Source: Acidobacteriota bacterium
GTDB lineage: Bacteria > Acidobacteriota > Vicinamibacteria > Vicinamibacterales > UBA2999
Length of the DNA stretch: 14,061 bases
Reading direction: 5' to 3'
Assembly (NCBI GenBank): GCA_947478985.1
Contig: CANJYC010000014.1
Location: 1-14,061, forward strand
This document shows, piece after piece, positions 1-6,876 of the stretch. The notes beneath the pieces were generated by a model. That model had not been told where the DNA came from and made no database searches. It worked only from the letters and a program-made list of their open reading frames with translations. Every line of letters starts with the position of its first letter. Positions within the stretch are counted from its first letter, which is position 1. The position numbers and the translations under genes were made by a program.

Positions 1-87
1 CGAGGGGTCGACGACCACCTCGAAGGCGCGCGTGGCCACCCACTGTTGCTGCCACTTCCTGTCGAGTTCCTGGGGCTTGTAATCCAT
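1..87 (-). CDS. leuS: Leucine--tRNA ligase, N-terminal 29 residues (partial)
   Basis: Class I aminoacyl-tRNA synthetase that charges tRNA-Leu in the cytoplasm. Only the first 29 codons are present; the gene continues beyond the left edge. The reading frame starts at an ATG (complement of 85-87) and gives MDYKPQELDRKWQQQW, followed by ARAFEV-like residues and DPS. This matches the usual LeuRS N-terminus: a Tyr-x-Pro-x-Glu-(Ile/Leu) opening, Lys-Trp-Gln-x-x-Trp, then Phe-Glu-Val shortly before the HIGH region. ValRS and IleRS have a related Lys-x-Trp element, but the FEV-x3-DPS continuation fits LeuRS best. It lies 75 bp downstream of the deacetylase-like gene in the same direction. No clear Shine-Dalgarno sequence precedes the ATG; two perfect palindromes occupy that place. 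Confidence 0.8.
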   Translation of the reverse strand, partial: MDYKPQELDRKWQQQWVATRAFEVVVDPS

Positions 88-90
88 GAC

Positions 91-113
91 GTCTGCAGAC
101 TGCGGTCGACCGC
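91..113 (-). promoter_or_regulatory. Two adjacent perfect palindromes in the leuS leader
   Basis: Positions 91-100 (GTCTGCAGAC) and 102-113 (GCGGTCGACCGC) are each perfectly self-complementary and are separated by one base. They end 3 bp before the leuS ATG, where a ribosome binding site would be expected. In RNA each could form a small tetraloop hairpin (stems of 3 and 4 pairs). A longer stem, 124-130 pairing with 151-157 (7 pairs, 20-nt loop), lies further upstream in the same leader. The repeats are seen directly; a role in leuS regulation is inference. Confidence 0.35.
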
Positions 114-161
114 CTCGTGCGCGCGTCGGCGCGGGACTCCGTCACCGCAGGCCGACGACCG

Positions 162-167
162 ATTATA
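162..167 (-). promoter_or_regulatory. Candidate -10 box (TATAAT) upstream of leuS
   Basis: The minus strand reads TATAAT here, a perfect sigma70 -10 hexamer that overlaps the stop codon of the deacetylase-like gene. A start point near 155 would give a leader of about 68 nt for leuS. No good TTGACA-like -35 is found 16-18 bp upstream, so the call rests on the -10 alone. The core GCTATAAT is the same eight bases found upstream of yceD at 10568-10573. Confidence 0.4.
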
Positions 168-1194
168 GCTGCCAGTATTTCGCGAGAGCCGGCCGCGCGG
201 CCGCCAGGGTGGCGTCACCCCGCGGTGTGGCACCGGTCGGCACGGGAAAATCCTCAAGACCTGTGTCACCGGCAAGCACCCGCGTCACGGTGCGCAGACA
301 GCCGGCCAGGGCCTGGAGGTCGTAGCCGCCCTCCGTCACCGCCACCAGCCGTCCCTCGCAGCACTCGCTGGCCACCGTCACGAGGTGCGCCGTGAGCCGG
401 CCCAGTTGATCGGTGGTGAGGCGGAGTCCACCGAGTGGATCGTCCTGGTGCGCGTCGAATCCGGCAGACACGAGAATCAGCTCGGGTGCGAACTGCCGGA
501 GCACCGGCAGCGCAATGCGGGAGTACAGAAGCTCAAAGTCGGCGTCGGTCGCCCCCGCGCTGACCGGCAGATTGACGGTAAACCCCTGTCCAGCACCACT
601 GCCGACCTCACCCGCCGCCCCCGTGCCGGGATAAAACGGGAACTGGTGCGACGACACGAACAGCACGGTCGGGTCGTCGAAGAAGCTCCACTGCGTGCCG
701 TTTCCGTGATGCACGTCGTAATCCACGATCGCGACCCGCGTGATGCCCCGCGCCCTCGCATGCGCGGCGGCCACAGCGACGTTATTGAACAGGCAGAACC
801 CCATCGCCCGGTCTCGCTCGGCATGATGGCCAGGCGGTCGGACCATCGCCAGGGCCCGGGTGTCCGCTCCGCCGTCGAGCACATGGTCGACCGCGGCCAC
901 GGCGGCCCCGGCCGCCAGTCGCACCACGTCGTAGGTGTCCGGCGACGTATAGGTGTCCGCGTCGAGGGCCGTGGCGCGTCCGGCGGTCTCGCGGACGAGC
1001 GCGATGTAATCGCGGTCGTGGACACGGGCCAGTGCCTCGTCGCTGACCATGCCGGCCTCAATGACTGTGCCGCCGCGCTCTCGGAATTCGGCAGCCACGA
1101 CCTGCATGACTTCAGCGCGTTCGACGCGCTCAGGATGGCCGGGGGGATTCAGGTGGTCGACGAAGCGGTCGGAGGTAAAGACAGTGAGTGGCAC
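163..1194 (-). CDS. Histone deacetylase superfamily (AcuC/HDAC-like) zinc hydrolase
   Basis: Zinc-dependent amidohydrolase of the arginase/deacetylase fold. Bacterial members remove acyl groups from lysines, polyamines or related small amides; the substrate cannot be read here. 343 residues form a single domain of usual length. The catalytic set looks complete: His dyad H123-H124 in RPPGHH, Asp-x-Asp-x-His-His at 158-163 (D160 and H162 as zinc ligands, D158 in the charge relay), a third ligand D247 in SAGFDAH, and Y291 in EGGYD for transition-state binding. The SSHQFPFYPGTG segment (181-192) is the usual substrate-rim loop. There is no signal peptide, so it is probably cytoplasmic. The start is GTG: an in-frame TAA lies only three codons upstream, leaving no earlier option. 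It is divergent from the SEC-C gene by 49 bp and precedes leuS by 75 bp. Family assignment is firm, substrate unknown. Confidence 0.93.
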   Translation of the reverse strand: MPLTVFTSDRFVDHLNPPGHPERVERAEVMQVVAAEFRERGGTVIEAGMVSDEALARVHDRDYIALVRETAGRATALDADTYTSPDTYDVVRLAAGAAVAAVDHVLDGGADTRALAMVRPPGHHAERDRAMGFCLFNNVAVAAAHARARGITRVAIVDYDVHHGNGTQWSFFDDPTVLFVSSHQFPFYPGTGAAGEVGSGAGQGFTVNLPVSAGATDADFELLYSRIALPVLRQFAPELILVSAGFDAHQDDPLGGLRLTTDQLGRLTAHLVTVASECCEGRLVAVTEGGYDLQALAGCLRTVTRVLAGDTGLEDFPVPTGATPRGDATLAAARPALAKYWQL

Positions 1195-1200
1195 GCGCCG

Positions 1201-1228
1201 ATCTTATGCGATACATTCCTCAACTCAA
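1201..1228 (-). promoter_or_regulatory. Candidate promoter of the deacetylase-like gene (leaderless spacing)
   Basis: On the minus strand TTGAGT (1223-1228) is followed by a 16-bp spacer and TAAGAT (1201-1206). Only six bases separate this -10 from the GTG start at 1194, and no Shine-Dalgarno sequence is present. The expected transcription start would therefore fall on or next to the start codon, as in leaderless mRNAs. The element lies in the 49-bp divergent gap shared with the SEC-C gene. Confidence 0.4.
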
Positions 1229-1233
1229 TCCGC

Positions 1234-1240
1234 AGGAGGT
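1234..1240 (+). promoter_or_regulatory. Strong Shine-Dalgarno sequence of the SEC-C gene
   Basis: AGGAGGT matches the 16S rRNA 3' end fully and ends three bases before the ATG at 1244. It fixes the start there, although the same frame stays open further upstream into sequence antisense to the deacetylase-like gene. Confidence 0.8.
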
Positions 1241-1243
1241 TCC

Positions 1244-1495
1244 ATGAGCAGGACCGGACGTAACGATCTGTGCCCGTGCGGGAGCGGGAAGAAATACAAG
1301 AAGTGCCATGAGGCCCAGGAACGCCACGGCGTCGCTCAGGGGCGCCTGCTGATGCTCCTGGTCGGTGCGGCCGTCGCGGCGGCACTCGTCGCCGGCGTGA
1401 TGTCGTTTACTGGGAAGGGTTCCGCAGGCGGCGTCCGCGTGTGGGACCCCGTGCACGGGCACTACCACGACGAAAACGGCGTCGAGGTGCCCTAG
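1244..1495 (+). CDS. Small membrane-anchored SEC-C motif protein
   Basis: An 83-residue protein in three parts. Residues 1-22 hold a SEC-C zinc motif (RNDLCPCGSGKKYKKCH: Cys-x-Cys then Cys-His), the same zinc hook that ends SecA and binds SecB or ribosomes there. Residues about 31-52 are one hydrophobic segment rich in Leu, Ala, Val and Gly (LLMLLVGAAVAAALVAGVMSF), probably a transmembrane helix. The tail has WDPVHGHYHDENG, rich in His, Asp and Asn. Lys and Arg are concentrated before the helix, so the zinc motif is predicted on the cytoplasmic side and the His-rich tail outside. The start is set by AGGAGGT. The stop overlaps that of the convergent acyltransferase within a shared CTAG. I do not know a characterised member with this layout; links to SecA or to ribosomes are only suggested by the motif. 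Confidence 0.85.
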   Translation: MSRTGRNDLCPCGSGKKYKKCHEAQERHGVAQGRLLMLLVGAAVAAALVAGVMSFTGKGSAGGVRVWDPVHGHYHDENGVEVP

Positions 1496-2163
1496 ACGAG
1501 CATCGCCGAGGCCCGCTCCTCGAGGACGCGCAGGCGCCGCTCGAGCTCGAGCCGCGCACCGTCCAGTTCGTCATCCGGCAGATCTGGAGGCACGTCGAGC
1601 GGGTCTCCCATCGCCAGCGCCACCGTGCTGAAGGGCTTCGGCACCTGCGTTCGGTCCCAGCTTCGCGCAGTCCAGCTCCGCGACGCCTCGACGTGGAATG
1701 GCAGGACCGGATTGCCTGTCGCCCTTGCCAGCCAGACGGCGCCGGGCTGGGCCACCCGTGCCGGTCCCCGTGGACCATCCAGCGTGAAGGCCGCCGGCCG
1801 GCCACGCGCCATGTCGCGCTTGAGCTGCAGAATGGCGCGCGCGCCACCACGGGAGCTCGACCCTCGCGCCGTTCCATAGCCGAACCGCTCGATGATCCGC
1901 GCGATCCACTCGCCGTCGAAGTTCTCGCTGGTCACGACGACGATGCCCCGGTGCCGGAAGTAGTAGGTGGCGGGCAGGATGCGGCCGTGCCAGAAAGCCA
2001 TGATCGGCTGCCGCCCGGACGCGAGGATGGTGTCGAGATGCTGCAACCCGTCCACGCGCCAGCGCAGCGTGCGACCGAGTCCGCTGATCAGCGGATACCC
2101 GAGCCCGGCAATCAGCGCGACCTGCGCGCGCCTGATCGACGATGACCGCCAGCTGCTCGTCAT
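1492..2163 (-). CDS. DUF374 / lysophospholipid acyltransferase-like protein
   Basis: 223-residue protein of the DUF374 group in the LPLAT acyltransferase superfamily, thought to move an acyl chain onto a lipid or lipid-linked sugar at the membrane; the substrate is unknown. Visible family marks are AFWHGR (56-61), SENFDGEWIARIIERFGY (79-96), GSSSRGGARA (101-110) and LDGPRGP (128-134), followed by the NPVLPFHV strand. The classical HX4D motif of PlsC is not there: the residue five after H59 is Pro, and HGR stands in its place, as is usual for DUF374. A modestly hydrophobic stretch at 13-30 may contact the membrane. It is the last gene of the co-directional array, beginning 15 bp after the ETF-QO stop, with a weak ribosome binding site. 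The C-terminus has a Glu/Arg-rich helix. Confidence 0.82.
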   Translation of the reverse strand: MTSSWRSSSIRRAQVALIAGLGYPLISGLGRTLRWRVDGLQHLDTILASGRQPIMAFWHGRILPATYYFRHRGIVVVTSENFDGEWIARIIERFGYGTARGSSSRGGARAILQLKRDMARGRPAAFTLDGPRGPARVAQPGAVWLARATGNPVLPFHVEASRSWTARSWDRTQVPKPFSTVALAMGDPLDVPPDLPDDELDGARLELERRLRVLEERASAMLV

Positions 2164-2178
2164 GAACCGCCGAGGATA

Positions 2179-3840
2179 CTACATGCCGTTGTACTGAGGA
2201 CCGCCGCCGCCCTCAGGCGGCACCCAGGTAATGACCTGGTACGGATCCATGATGTCGCACGTCTTGCAGTGCACGCAGTTCGAGGCATTGATCTGCAGGC
2301 GGCTGCCCCCGGCATCCGTGATCACCTCGTACACATGCGCCGGGCAGAAGCGGATGCAGGGGTGGCCGTACTCCGGGCCGCAGATCGTGTGACAGACGTC
2401 TGTCTGCACATGCAGGTGCGGCGGCTGATCTTCCTCGTGCGCAGTGCCCGCGAAGTGGACGCTGGTCGGCTTGTCGAAAATCAATCCGCGATCGGCAGGC
2501 GCAATTGGGGTCGCGTCGGCAGGCGCTCCGGCACTCCCATAGAAGGCTTCAATCGTCTGCATGCGCGTGTGCCCCGGGTGACCGTGCAGGTCAGACACCC
2601 ACCACCCGCGGGTAAGCAGGGCGAGGCCGGAGAACATGACGCCGGGCAGGAGCCCGTATCCAAAGGCCTGGTGTACATTGCGCACGGGAAAAAGTTCGGC
2701 ACGAACGGGGCTGGCGTCGATCTTGTCCTGGTAGCGCGCCAGGCCGGCCGCCGATGTGTCCCCGGCGCGGATCGCCTCGAAGGCGGCTTCACCGGCCAGC
2801 ATTCCGCTGCGCATCGCCAGGTGGATCCCCTTCAGACGCATCGAGTTCATGAACCCGGCCGCATCTCCCGCGACGAGCCCGCCATCCATGTGAATGCGGG
2901 GGATCGTATTCCAGCCGCCTTCGGGTAGCGCCTTCGCGCCGTAGCGGATCATCTGCCCGCCCTCGAGCAGGTTGCGCATGAACGGGTGCTGCTTCAGACG
3001 GTTGAATGCCGCGTGCGGATCAAACAGCGGATCCTTGTAGTCGAGACCCACGACGAGGCCAAGCGAGATCAGCCCGTCCGGCATCGCATAGATGAAGGCG
3101 CCGCCGAACTCGTGCTGACGCAGCGGATAGCCGAGCGTGTGCATGACGGTGCCGGCGGCCACACGACCCTTCGGTACCTCCCAGAGCTCTTTCACGCCGA
3201 CGGCAAACTGGGGCGGCGCCGCACCGGGAACCAGCGGCACGAGGTGGCCGAGCTGCTTCGTCAGGTTGCCGCGCACACCGTCGCAGAAGATCGTGACCTG
3301 CGCCTTGATGTCGACGCCGGCCTCGAAGGTCGACTTCGGCTCGCCGTGCCTGTTGACGCCGCGATCACCGGTGCGCACGCCGATCACACGCGCGCCATCC
3401 ATCAATACGTCCTGCCCGGCGAAACCAGTGAAAATGTCGACGCCTTCGGCCTCGGCCTGTCCGGCGAGCCACGTGACAAGGGCGCTGAGCGACACGATGT
3501 AGTTGCCGTGATTCCGGAGCGGGGGCGGGATGATTGGGAACGGGATCTGGCCGGTCTGGGTCAGGAAGAAGACGCGGTCCTCACGCACCGCGGACGCCAG
3601 CGGAGCGCCCCGCTGCAGGAAGTCCGGGATCAGGTCGCGCAGGGTCGAGGTGTCAAGCACGGCGCCCGAGAGCGTGTGGGCGCCAGCCTCTCTCGCTTTC
3701 TCAATCACGGCGATGGCGAGGGCTCCGCCTCCCTGCTGCTTCTGCAGCTGGGACAGCCGGATCGCCGCGGCCAGCCCGGCAGGGCCGCCACCGACGATGA
3801 GCACGTCGACCTCGAGGGTCTCTCGCTCCAGAGCGTTCAA
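2179..3840 (-). CDS. Electron transfer flavoprotein-ubiquinone oxidoreductase (ETF-QO)
   Basis: Membrane-associated FAD and [4Fe-4S] enzyme that takes electrons from reduced ETF and passes them to the quinone pool, linking acyl-CoA and amino-acid dehydrogenases to respiration. 553 residues, full length for the family. The FAD-binding motif is VDVLIVGGGPAGLAAA (11-26); a second flavin segment is GLVAGDAAGFMN (321-332). Cluster ligands are C499 in RFCPAHVYE and C522, C525 and C528 in NCVHCKTCDI. The protein ends with the typical EGGGGPQYNGM. Additional cysteines C483, C487 and C495 precede the cluster domain. The start is TTG and overlaps the etfA stop by 4 bp (TTGA), implying translational coupling; the next in-frame GTG is inside the FAD motif and would destroy it. 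It lies immediately after etfB and etfA, its electron donors. Confidence 0.95.
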   Translation of the reverse strand: MNALERETLEVDVLIVGGGPAGLAAAIRLSQLQKQQGGGALAIAVIEKAREAGAHTLSGAVLDTSTLRDLIPDFLQRGAPLASAVREDRVFFLTQTGQIPFPIIPPPLRNHGNYIVSLSALVTWLAGQAEAEGVDIFTGFAGQDVLMDGARVIGVRTGDRGVNRHGEPKSTFEAGVDIKAQVTIFCDGVRGNLTKQLGHLVPLVPGAAPPQFAVGVKELWEVPKGRVAAGTVMHTLGYPLRQHEFGGAFIYAMPDGLISLGLVVGLDYKDPLFDPHAAFNRLKQHPFMRNLLEGGQMIRYGAKALPEGGWNTIPRIHMDGGLVAGDAAGFMNSMRLKGIHLAMRSGMLAGEAAFEAIRAGDTSAAGLARYQDKIDASPVRAELFPVRNVHQAFGYGLLPGVMFSGLALLTRGWWVSDLHGHPGHTRMQTIEAFYGSAGAPADATPIAPADRGLIFDKPTSVHFAGTAHEEDQPPHLHVQTDVCHTICGPEYGHPCIRFCPAHVYEVITDAGGSRLQINASNCVHCKTCDIMDPYQVITWVPPEGGGGPQYNGM

Positions 3841-4820
3841 CCCTTCGCGATCGCGGCGACGATCGCCGGCGCAATCTCGAACAAGTCGCCGACGATGCCG
3901 TAGTCGGCCACCTCGAAGATAGGCGCGTCAGCATCCTTGTTGATGGCCACGATGACACGTGATCCCTTCATGCCAACCAGGTGCTGAATGGCCCCGGAAA
4001 TTCCCAGCGCCACGTAGAGCTTTGGCGCCACGGTCTGGCCAGAGCTGCCGACCTGCCGCGCCATCGGCAGCCAGCCGCTATCGCAGATTGGCCGCGACGC
4101 TGCGACTTCGGCACCGAGCGCGGTCGCCAGTGCCTCCGCCACGCGCAGGTTCTCCTGTGACTTGATGCCGCGCCCCACAGCCACGATCCGTTCGGCCTGA
4201 CTCAAGTCCACCGCCGCCTTTGCTTCCTGGAACGGCGGCTCGGGCTTCTGGCGAATCGCGGCGGTGTCGATGGCGACAGCCATCGGCGTGATGGCTGCGA
4301 CACCGCTCTTCCGAACCGCATCGGCTCGGAACGCCCCGATCTGGATCGTGACGAAGCACGGCCCGCCACCAACGGGCTTCACCTCCGCCGCGAGCTTGCC
4401 CTGAAACATCGGCCGGGTATAGGTGGCTTCGCCCCCGGTGCCCGTGATGCCCGTGACGTCGGTGATGAGCGGCACGCGCATCCGTGCCGCCAGCATCGGG
4501 GCAAAATCCCTGGCCTGGTAGGTGTGCGGCAGCAGCACGATGCGCGGCGCCACGGACCGCACGATCCCGAGCAGCGCCATGGTCCAGGCGTCGGGCGTGT
4601 AGGTGGCGAGTGCCGGGTCGTCCGCCGTCAGGACTTCGGTGACTCCGCCGGCGGCGAGTTCCTGCGCCACGCCGTCTCCGGGGGCCAGCACCAGCACCTT
4701 GATGGGCAGTCCACCCGCCATCTGCTGCGCTGTGCCAGCGAGCTGCTGCGCAGCGGCAATCGCCTCCCACGTGGCGCGGTTCAGGACGCCCTGGCGTTGT
4801 TCGGCGATGACCAGGATCAC
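3837..4820 (-). CDS. etfA: Electron transfer flavoprotein, alpha subunit
   Basis: FAD-carrying subunit of the ETF heterodimer, a soluble electron shuttle from acyl-CoA dehydrogenases to ETF-QO. 327 residues, normal length. The N-terminal domain (1-190) has the adenine-nucleotide-hydrolase-like fold. The C-terminal FAD domain (about 205-325) shows GRGIKSQENL (217-226), ASRPICDSGW (241-250), VGSSGQTVAPKLY (257-269), the signature LYVALGISGAIQHLVGM (268-284), then VAINKDADAPIF (291-302) and ADYGIVGDLFE (305-315). It starts at GTG and overlaps the etfB stop by 4 bp (GTGA); its own stop overlaps the ETF-QO start. With ETF-QO encoded next, it is most likely a conventional rather than an electron-bifurcating ETF. 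Confidence 0.95.
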   Translation of the reverse strand: MILVIAEQRQGVLNRATWEAIAAAQQLAGTAQQMAGGLPIKVLVLAPGDGVAQELAAGGVTEVLTADDPALATYTPDAWTMALLGIVRSVAPRIVLLPHTYQARDFAPMLAARMRVPLITDVTGITGTGGEATYTRPMFQGKLAAEVKPVGGGPCFVTIQIGAFRADAVRKSGVAAITPMAVAIDTAAIRQKPEPPFQEAKAAVDLSQAERIVAVGRGIKSQENLRVAEALATALGAEVAASRPICDSGWLPMARQVGSSGQTVAPKLYVALGISGAIQHLVGMKGSRVIVAINKDADAPIFEVADYGIVGDLFEIAPAIVAAIAKG

Positions 4821-5578
4821 AGGACGCGCGCCTCATCGCGCAGCAGGCGGACGAGTTCCTTTGACGCCTCGGCTGGCGATCCCGCGATCATCTGCGTCTG
4901 CTTCTGCTTGACCGGCACCGCCAGGCTGACGATCTCCTGCAGCGGCGTCAGGCCGGACGGCATCGGCACCTTTCGGATCTCCTTCTTCTTCGCCGCCATG
5001 ATCCCTTTGAGCGTGGCATAGCGCAGCTGATTGATGCCGCTCTGCACCGTCAGCAGGGCCGGCAGCGGCATGGCGATCCACTGAAACCAACCCCCTTCGA
5101 GCTCGCGCTTGACGCGCACCGTCGCCCCGTCGACCTGCACGTCCATGACGATGGTGGCGTGGGCGATGCCGAGCCGTTCGGCGAGCACGACGCCGGTCTG
5201 GGCGTGTCCCTGATCGTCGGACTGCAGGCCGGTGAGCACGAGGTCGAAAGCCTCACCGGCCATCGCCGCCGCCAGCGCGTCGGCGATGAGGCACGCATCG
5301 CCCGCGCCGAGCACCGCGTCCTCCACGTGGAGGGCGCGATCGGCACCGCGGGCCAACGCCTCACGGATCACCTGCTGCACACGTACTGGACCGGCCGAGC
5401 AGACCACCACCTCCCCGCCGTGCGTGTCGCGCAGGCGCAGGGCGGCCTCGAGCGCATACGCGTCGGGCTCGTTCATCTCGTAGCTGACGTCAGCTTCGCG
5501 AATCCAGGTTCTGGTGTCGTTCAGGCGGGGCTGCCACTCCCGGGTGGGCACCTGCTTGATGCAGACGGCAATCTTCAT
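4817..5578 (-). CDS. etfB: Electron transfer flavoprotein, beta subunit
   Basis: Partner of EtfA; it binds structural AMP and provides the docking surface for dehydrogenases. 253 residues, usual length. It opens with MKIAVCIKQVP, typical of the family, and has NEPDAYALEAALRL (36-49), the nucleotide-loop region GLQSDDQGHAQTG (117-129) and the ETF-beta signature around LRYATLKGIMAAKKKE (185-200). The ATG start follows a modest GCAGG ribosome binding site. It begins the etfB-etfA-ETF-QO unit, 47 bp after fabF, the largest gap in the array. That gap holds a small hairpin (5605-5621) but no evident promoter, so read-through from the fab genes is likely. Confidence 0.95.
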   Translation of the reverse strand: MKIAVCIKQVPTREWQPRLNDTRTWIREADVSYEMNEPDAYALEAALRLRDTHGGEVVVCSAGPVRVQQVIREALARGADRALHVEDAVLGAGDACLIADALAAAMAGEAFDLVLTGLQSDDQGHAQTGVVLAERLGIAHATIVMDVQVDGATVRVKRELEGGWFQWIAMPLPALLTVQSGINQLRYATLKGIMAAKKKEIRKVPMPSGLTPLQEIVSLAVPVKQKQTQMIAGSPAEASKELVRLLRDEARVL

Positions 5579-5604
5579 CCTGCGTATTGTGTCTCAACTA
5601 CGCG

Positions 5605-5621
5605 GATCCGACGCGCGGATC
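5605..5621 (-). other. Hairpin in the fabF-etfB gap
   Basis: GATCCG and CGGATC form a perfect 6-bp inverted repeat around a 5-nt loop. No T-run follows on the minus strand, so it is not an ordinary intrinsic terminator. It sits at the border between the fatty-acid synthesis genes and the ETF genes and could affect mRNA processing or partial termination; that role is inference. Confidence 0.35.
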
Positions 5622-5625
5622 GAGC

Positions 5626-6867
5626 CTATGCGTCGTACTTCTTGAGGAGCAGCGCTGCGTTGGTCCCGCCGAACCCGAACGAATTCGACAGCGCGTACGT
5701 GATCGGCATCGCACGCTTGGTGTGCGGTACGTAGTCCAGATCGCACTCAGGGTCCGGCTCGGTGAGATTGACAGTCGGCGGCACGATCTGGTGATGAACG
5801 GCCAGCGCACTGATGCCGGCTTCAAGGCCGCCGGCGCCGCCGAGGAGGTGACCGGTCATCGACTTGGTCGATGAGATGGCCAGCTTCCGCGCATGGTCAC
5901 CGAAACAGTTCTTGATGGCGAGTGTCTCGAGCTTGTCGTTGTACGGCGTCGAGGTACCGTGTGCGTTGATGTAGTCGACCTGTTCCGGCATAATGCCCGC
6001 CTTCCGGATCGCCATCGCCATCACACGGCGCGCGCCGTCGGCATCCTCCGAAGGCGCTGTCATATGGTAGGCATCGCTGGTGAGGCCGTAGCCGACGACC
6101 TCCGCATAGATGTTCGCGCCGCGCCGCCTGGCGAACTCCAGTTCCTCGAGAATCACCACGCCGGCGCCCTCGCCGATGACGAAGCCGTCGCGATCCTTGT
6201 CGAAGGGCCGGCTGGCGTGCGCCGGATCGTCGTTGCGCGTAGAGAGCGCCCGCATCGAAGCAAACCCGCCGACGCTCATCGGCGTGATGGCCGCCTCGGA
6301 CCCGCCGGCAATCATTGCGTCGGCATCGCCTCGCTTGATGATCTCAACCGATTCGCCGATGGCGTGCGCCGATGCGGAGCACGCCGTGCAGGTCGCCAGA
6401 TTCGGACCCTTGGCGCCGAAACGTATCGACACCTGGCCGGCCGCGAGATTGATGATGGCGGACGGGATGAAGAACGGCGAGACCTTGCGAGGCCCGCCGT
6501 TGAGCAGGGCTTCGTGCTCCCGTTCGATCGTGCTGAAGCCGCCGATACCGGACCCGATGAAGACGCCCACATTGAGGGCGTTCTCCGGCGTGATGCTCAG
6601 CCGGGCGTCATCCATCGCGAATTGCGACGCCGCAATCGCGTACTGGATGAAGAGGTCCATCTTCTTGACGTCCTTCTTCTCGACGAACGCCAGGGGATCC
6701 CACCCCTTGACCTCAGCTGCGATCTGCGCCGCGAAACCGGTGACGTCGAACCTCGTAATCGGACCCACGCCGCACTGGCCCGCGAGTAACGCGTTCCAGT
6801 TCGCCTCGGTCCCGATACCAAGCGACGACACCAGCCCTATGCCGGTGATAACGACCCGCCTGCCCAC
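5626..6867 (-). CDS. fabF: Beta-ketoacyl-[acyl carrier protein] synthase II
   Basis: Condensing enzyme that elongates acyl-ACP with malonyl-ACP in type II fatty acid synthesis. 413 residues, full length, thiolase fold. Catalytic residues sit at the same numbers as in E. coli FabF: C163 in TACSASAHAIGE, H303 in NAHGTSTP, K335 in STKSMTGH and H340. The FabF-type C-terminus SNSFGFGGTNAALLLK is present. The start is GTG, preceded by the G-rich end of acpP (AAGGGGTAAGGG), and lies 9 bp after the acpP stop. No ATG exists nearby in frame, and the sequence RRVVITGIGLVSSLG begins immediately. In the absence of a local fabH, this is the only condensing enzyme seen in the cluster. Confidence 0.96.
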   Translation of the reverse strand: MGRRVVITGIGLVSSLGIGTEANWNALLAGQCGVGPITRFDVTGFAAQIAAEVKGWDPLAFVEKKDVKKMDLFIQYAIAASQFAMDDARLSITPENALNVGVFIGSGIGGFSTIEREHEALLNGGPRKVSPFFIPSAIINLAAGQVSIRFGAKGPNLATCTACSASAHAIGESVEIIKRGDADAMIAGGSEAAITPMSVGGFASMRALSTRNDDPAHASRPFDKDRDGFVIGEGAGVVILEELEFARRRGANIYAEVVGYGLTSDAYHMTAPSEDADGARRVMAMAIRKAGIMPEQVDYINAHGTSTPYNDKLETLAIKNCFGDHARKLAISSTKSMTGHLLGGAGGLEAGISALAVHHQIVPPTVNLTEPDPECDLDYVPHTKRAMPITYALSNSFGFGGTNAALLLKKYDA

Positions 6868-6876
6868 GATGCGCCC

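Noticed and set aside
385..1263. Long plus-strand open frame (292 codons) antisense to the deacetylase-like gene
   Set aside because: Its product is Arg/His/Gly-rich without recognisable motifs, while the opposite strand has a full catalytic set. Such shadows are expected in GC-rich DNA.
4078..4836. Minus-strand open frame of 252 codons overlapping etfA in another frame
   Set aside because: The product is dominated by Arg, His, Gly and Ala with no motifs, while etfA in the main frame is complete.
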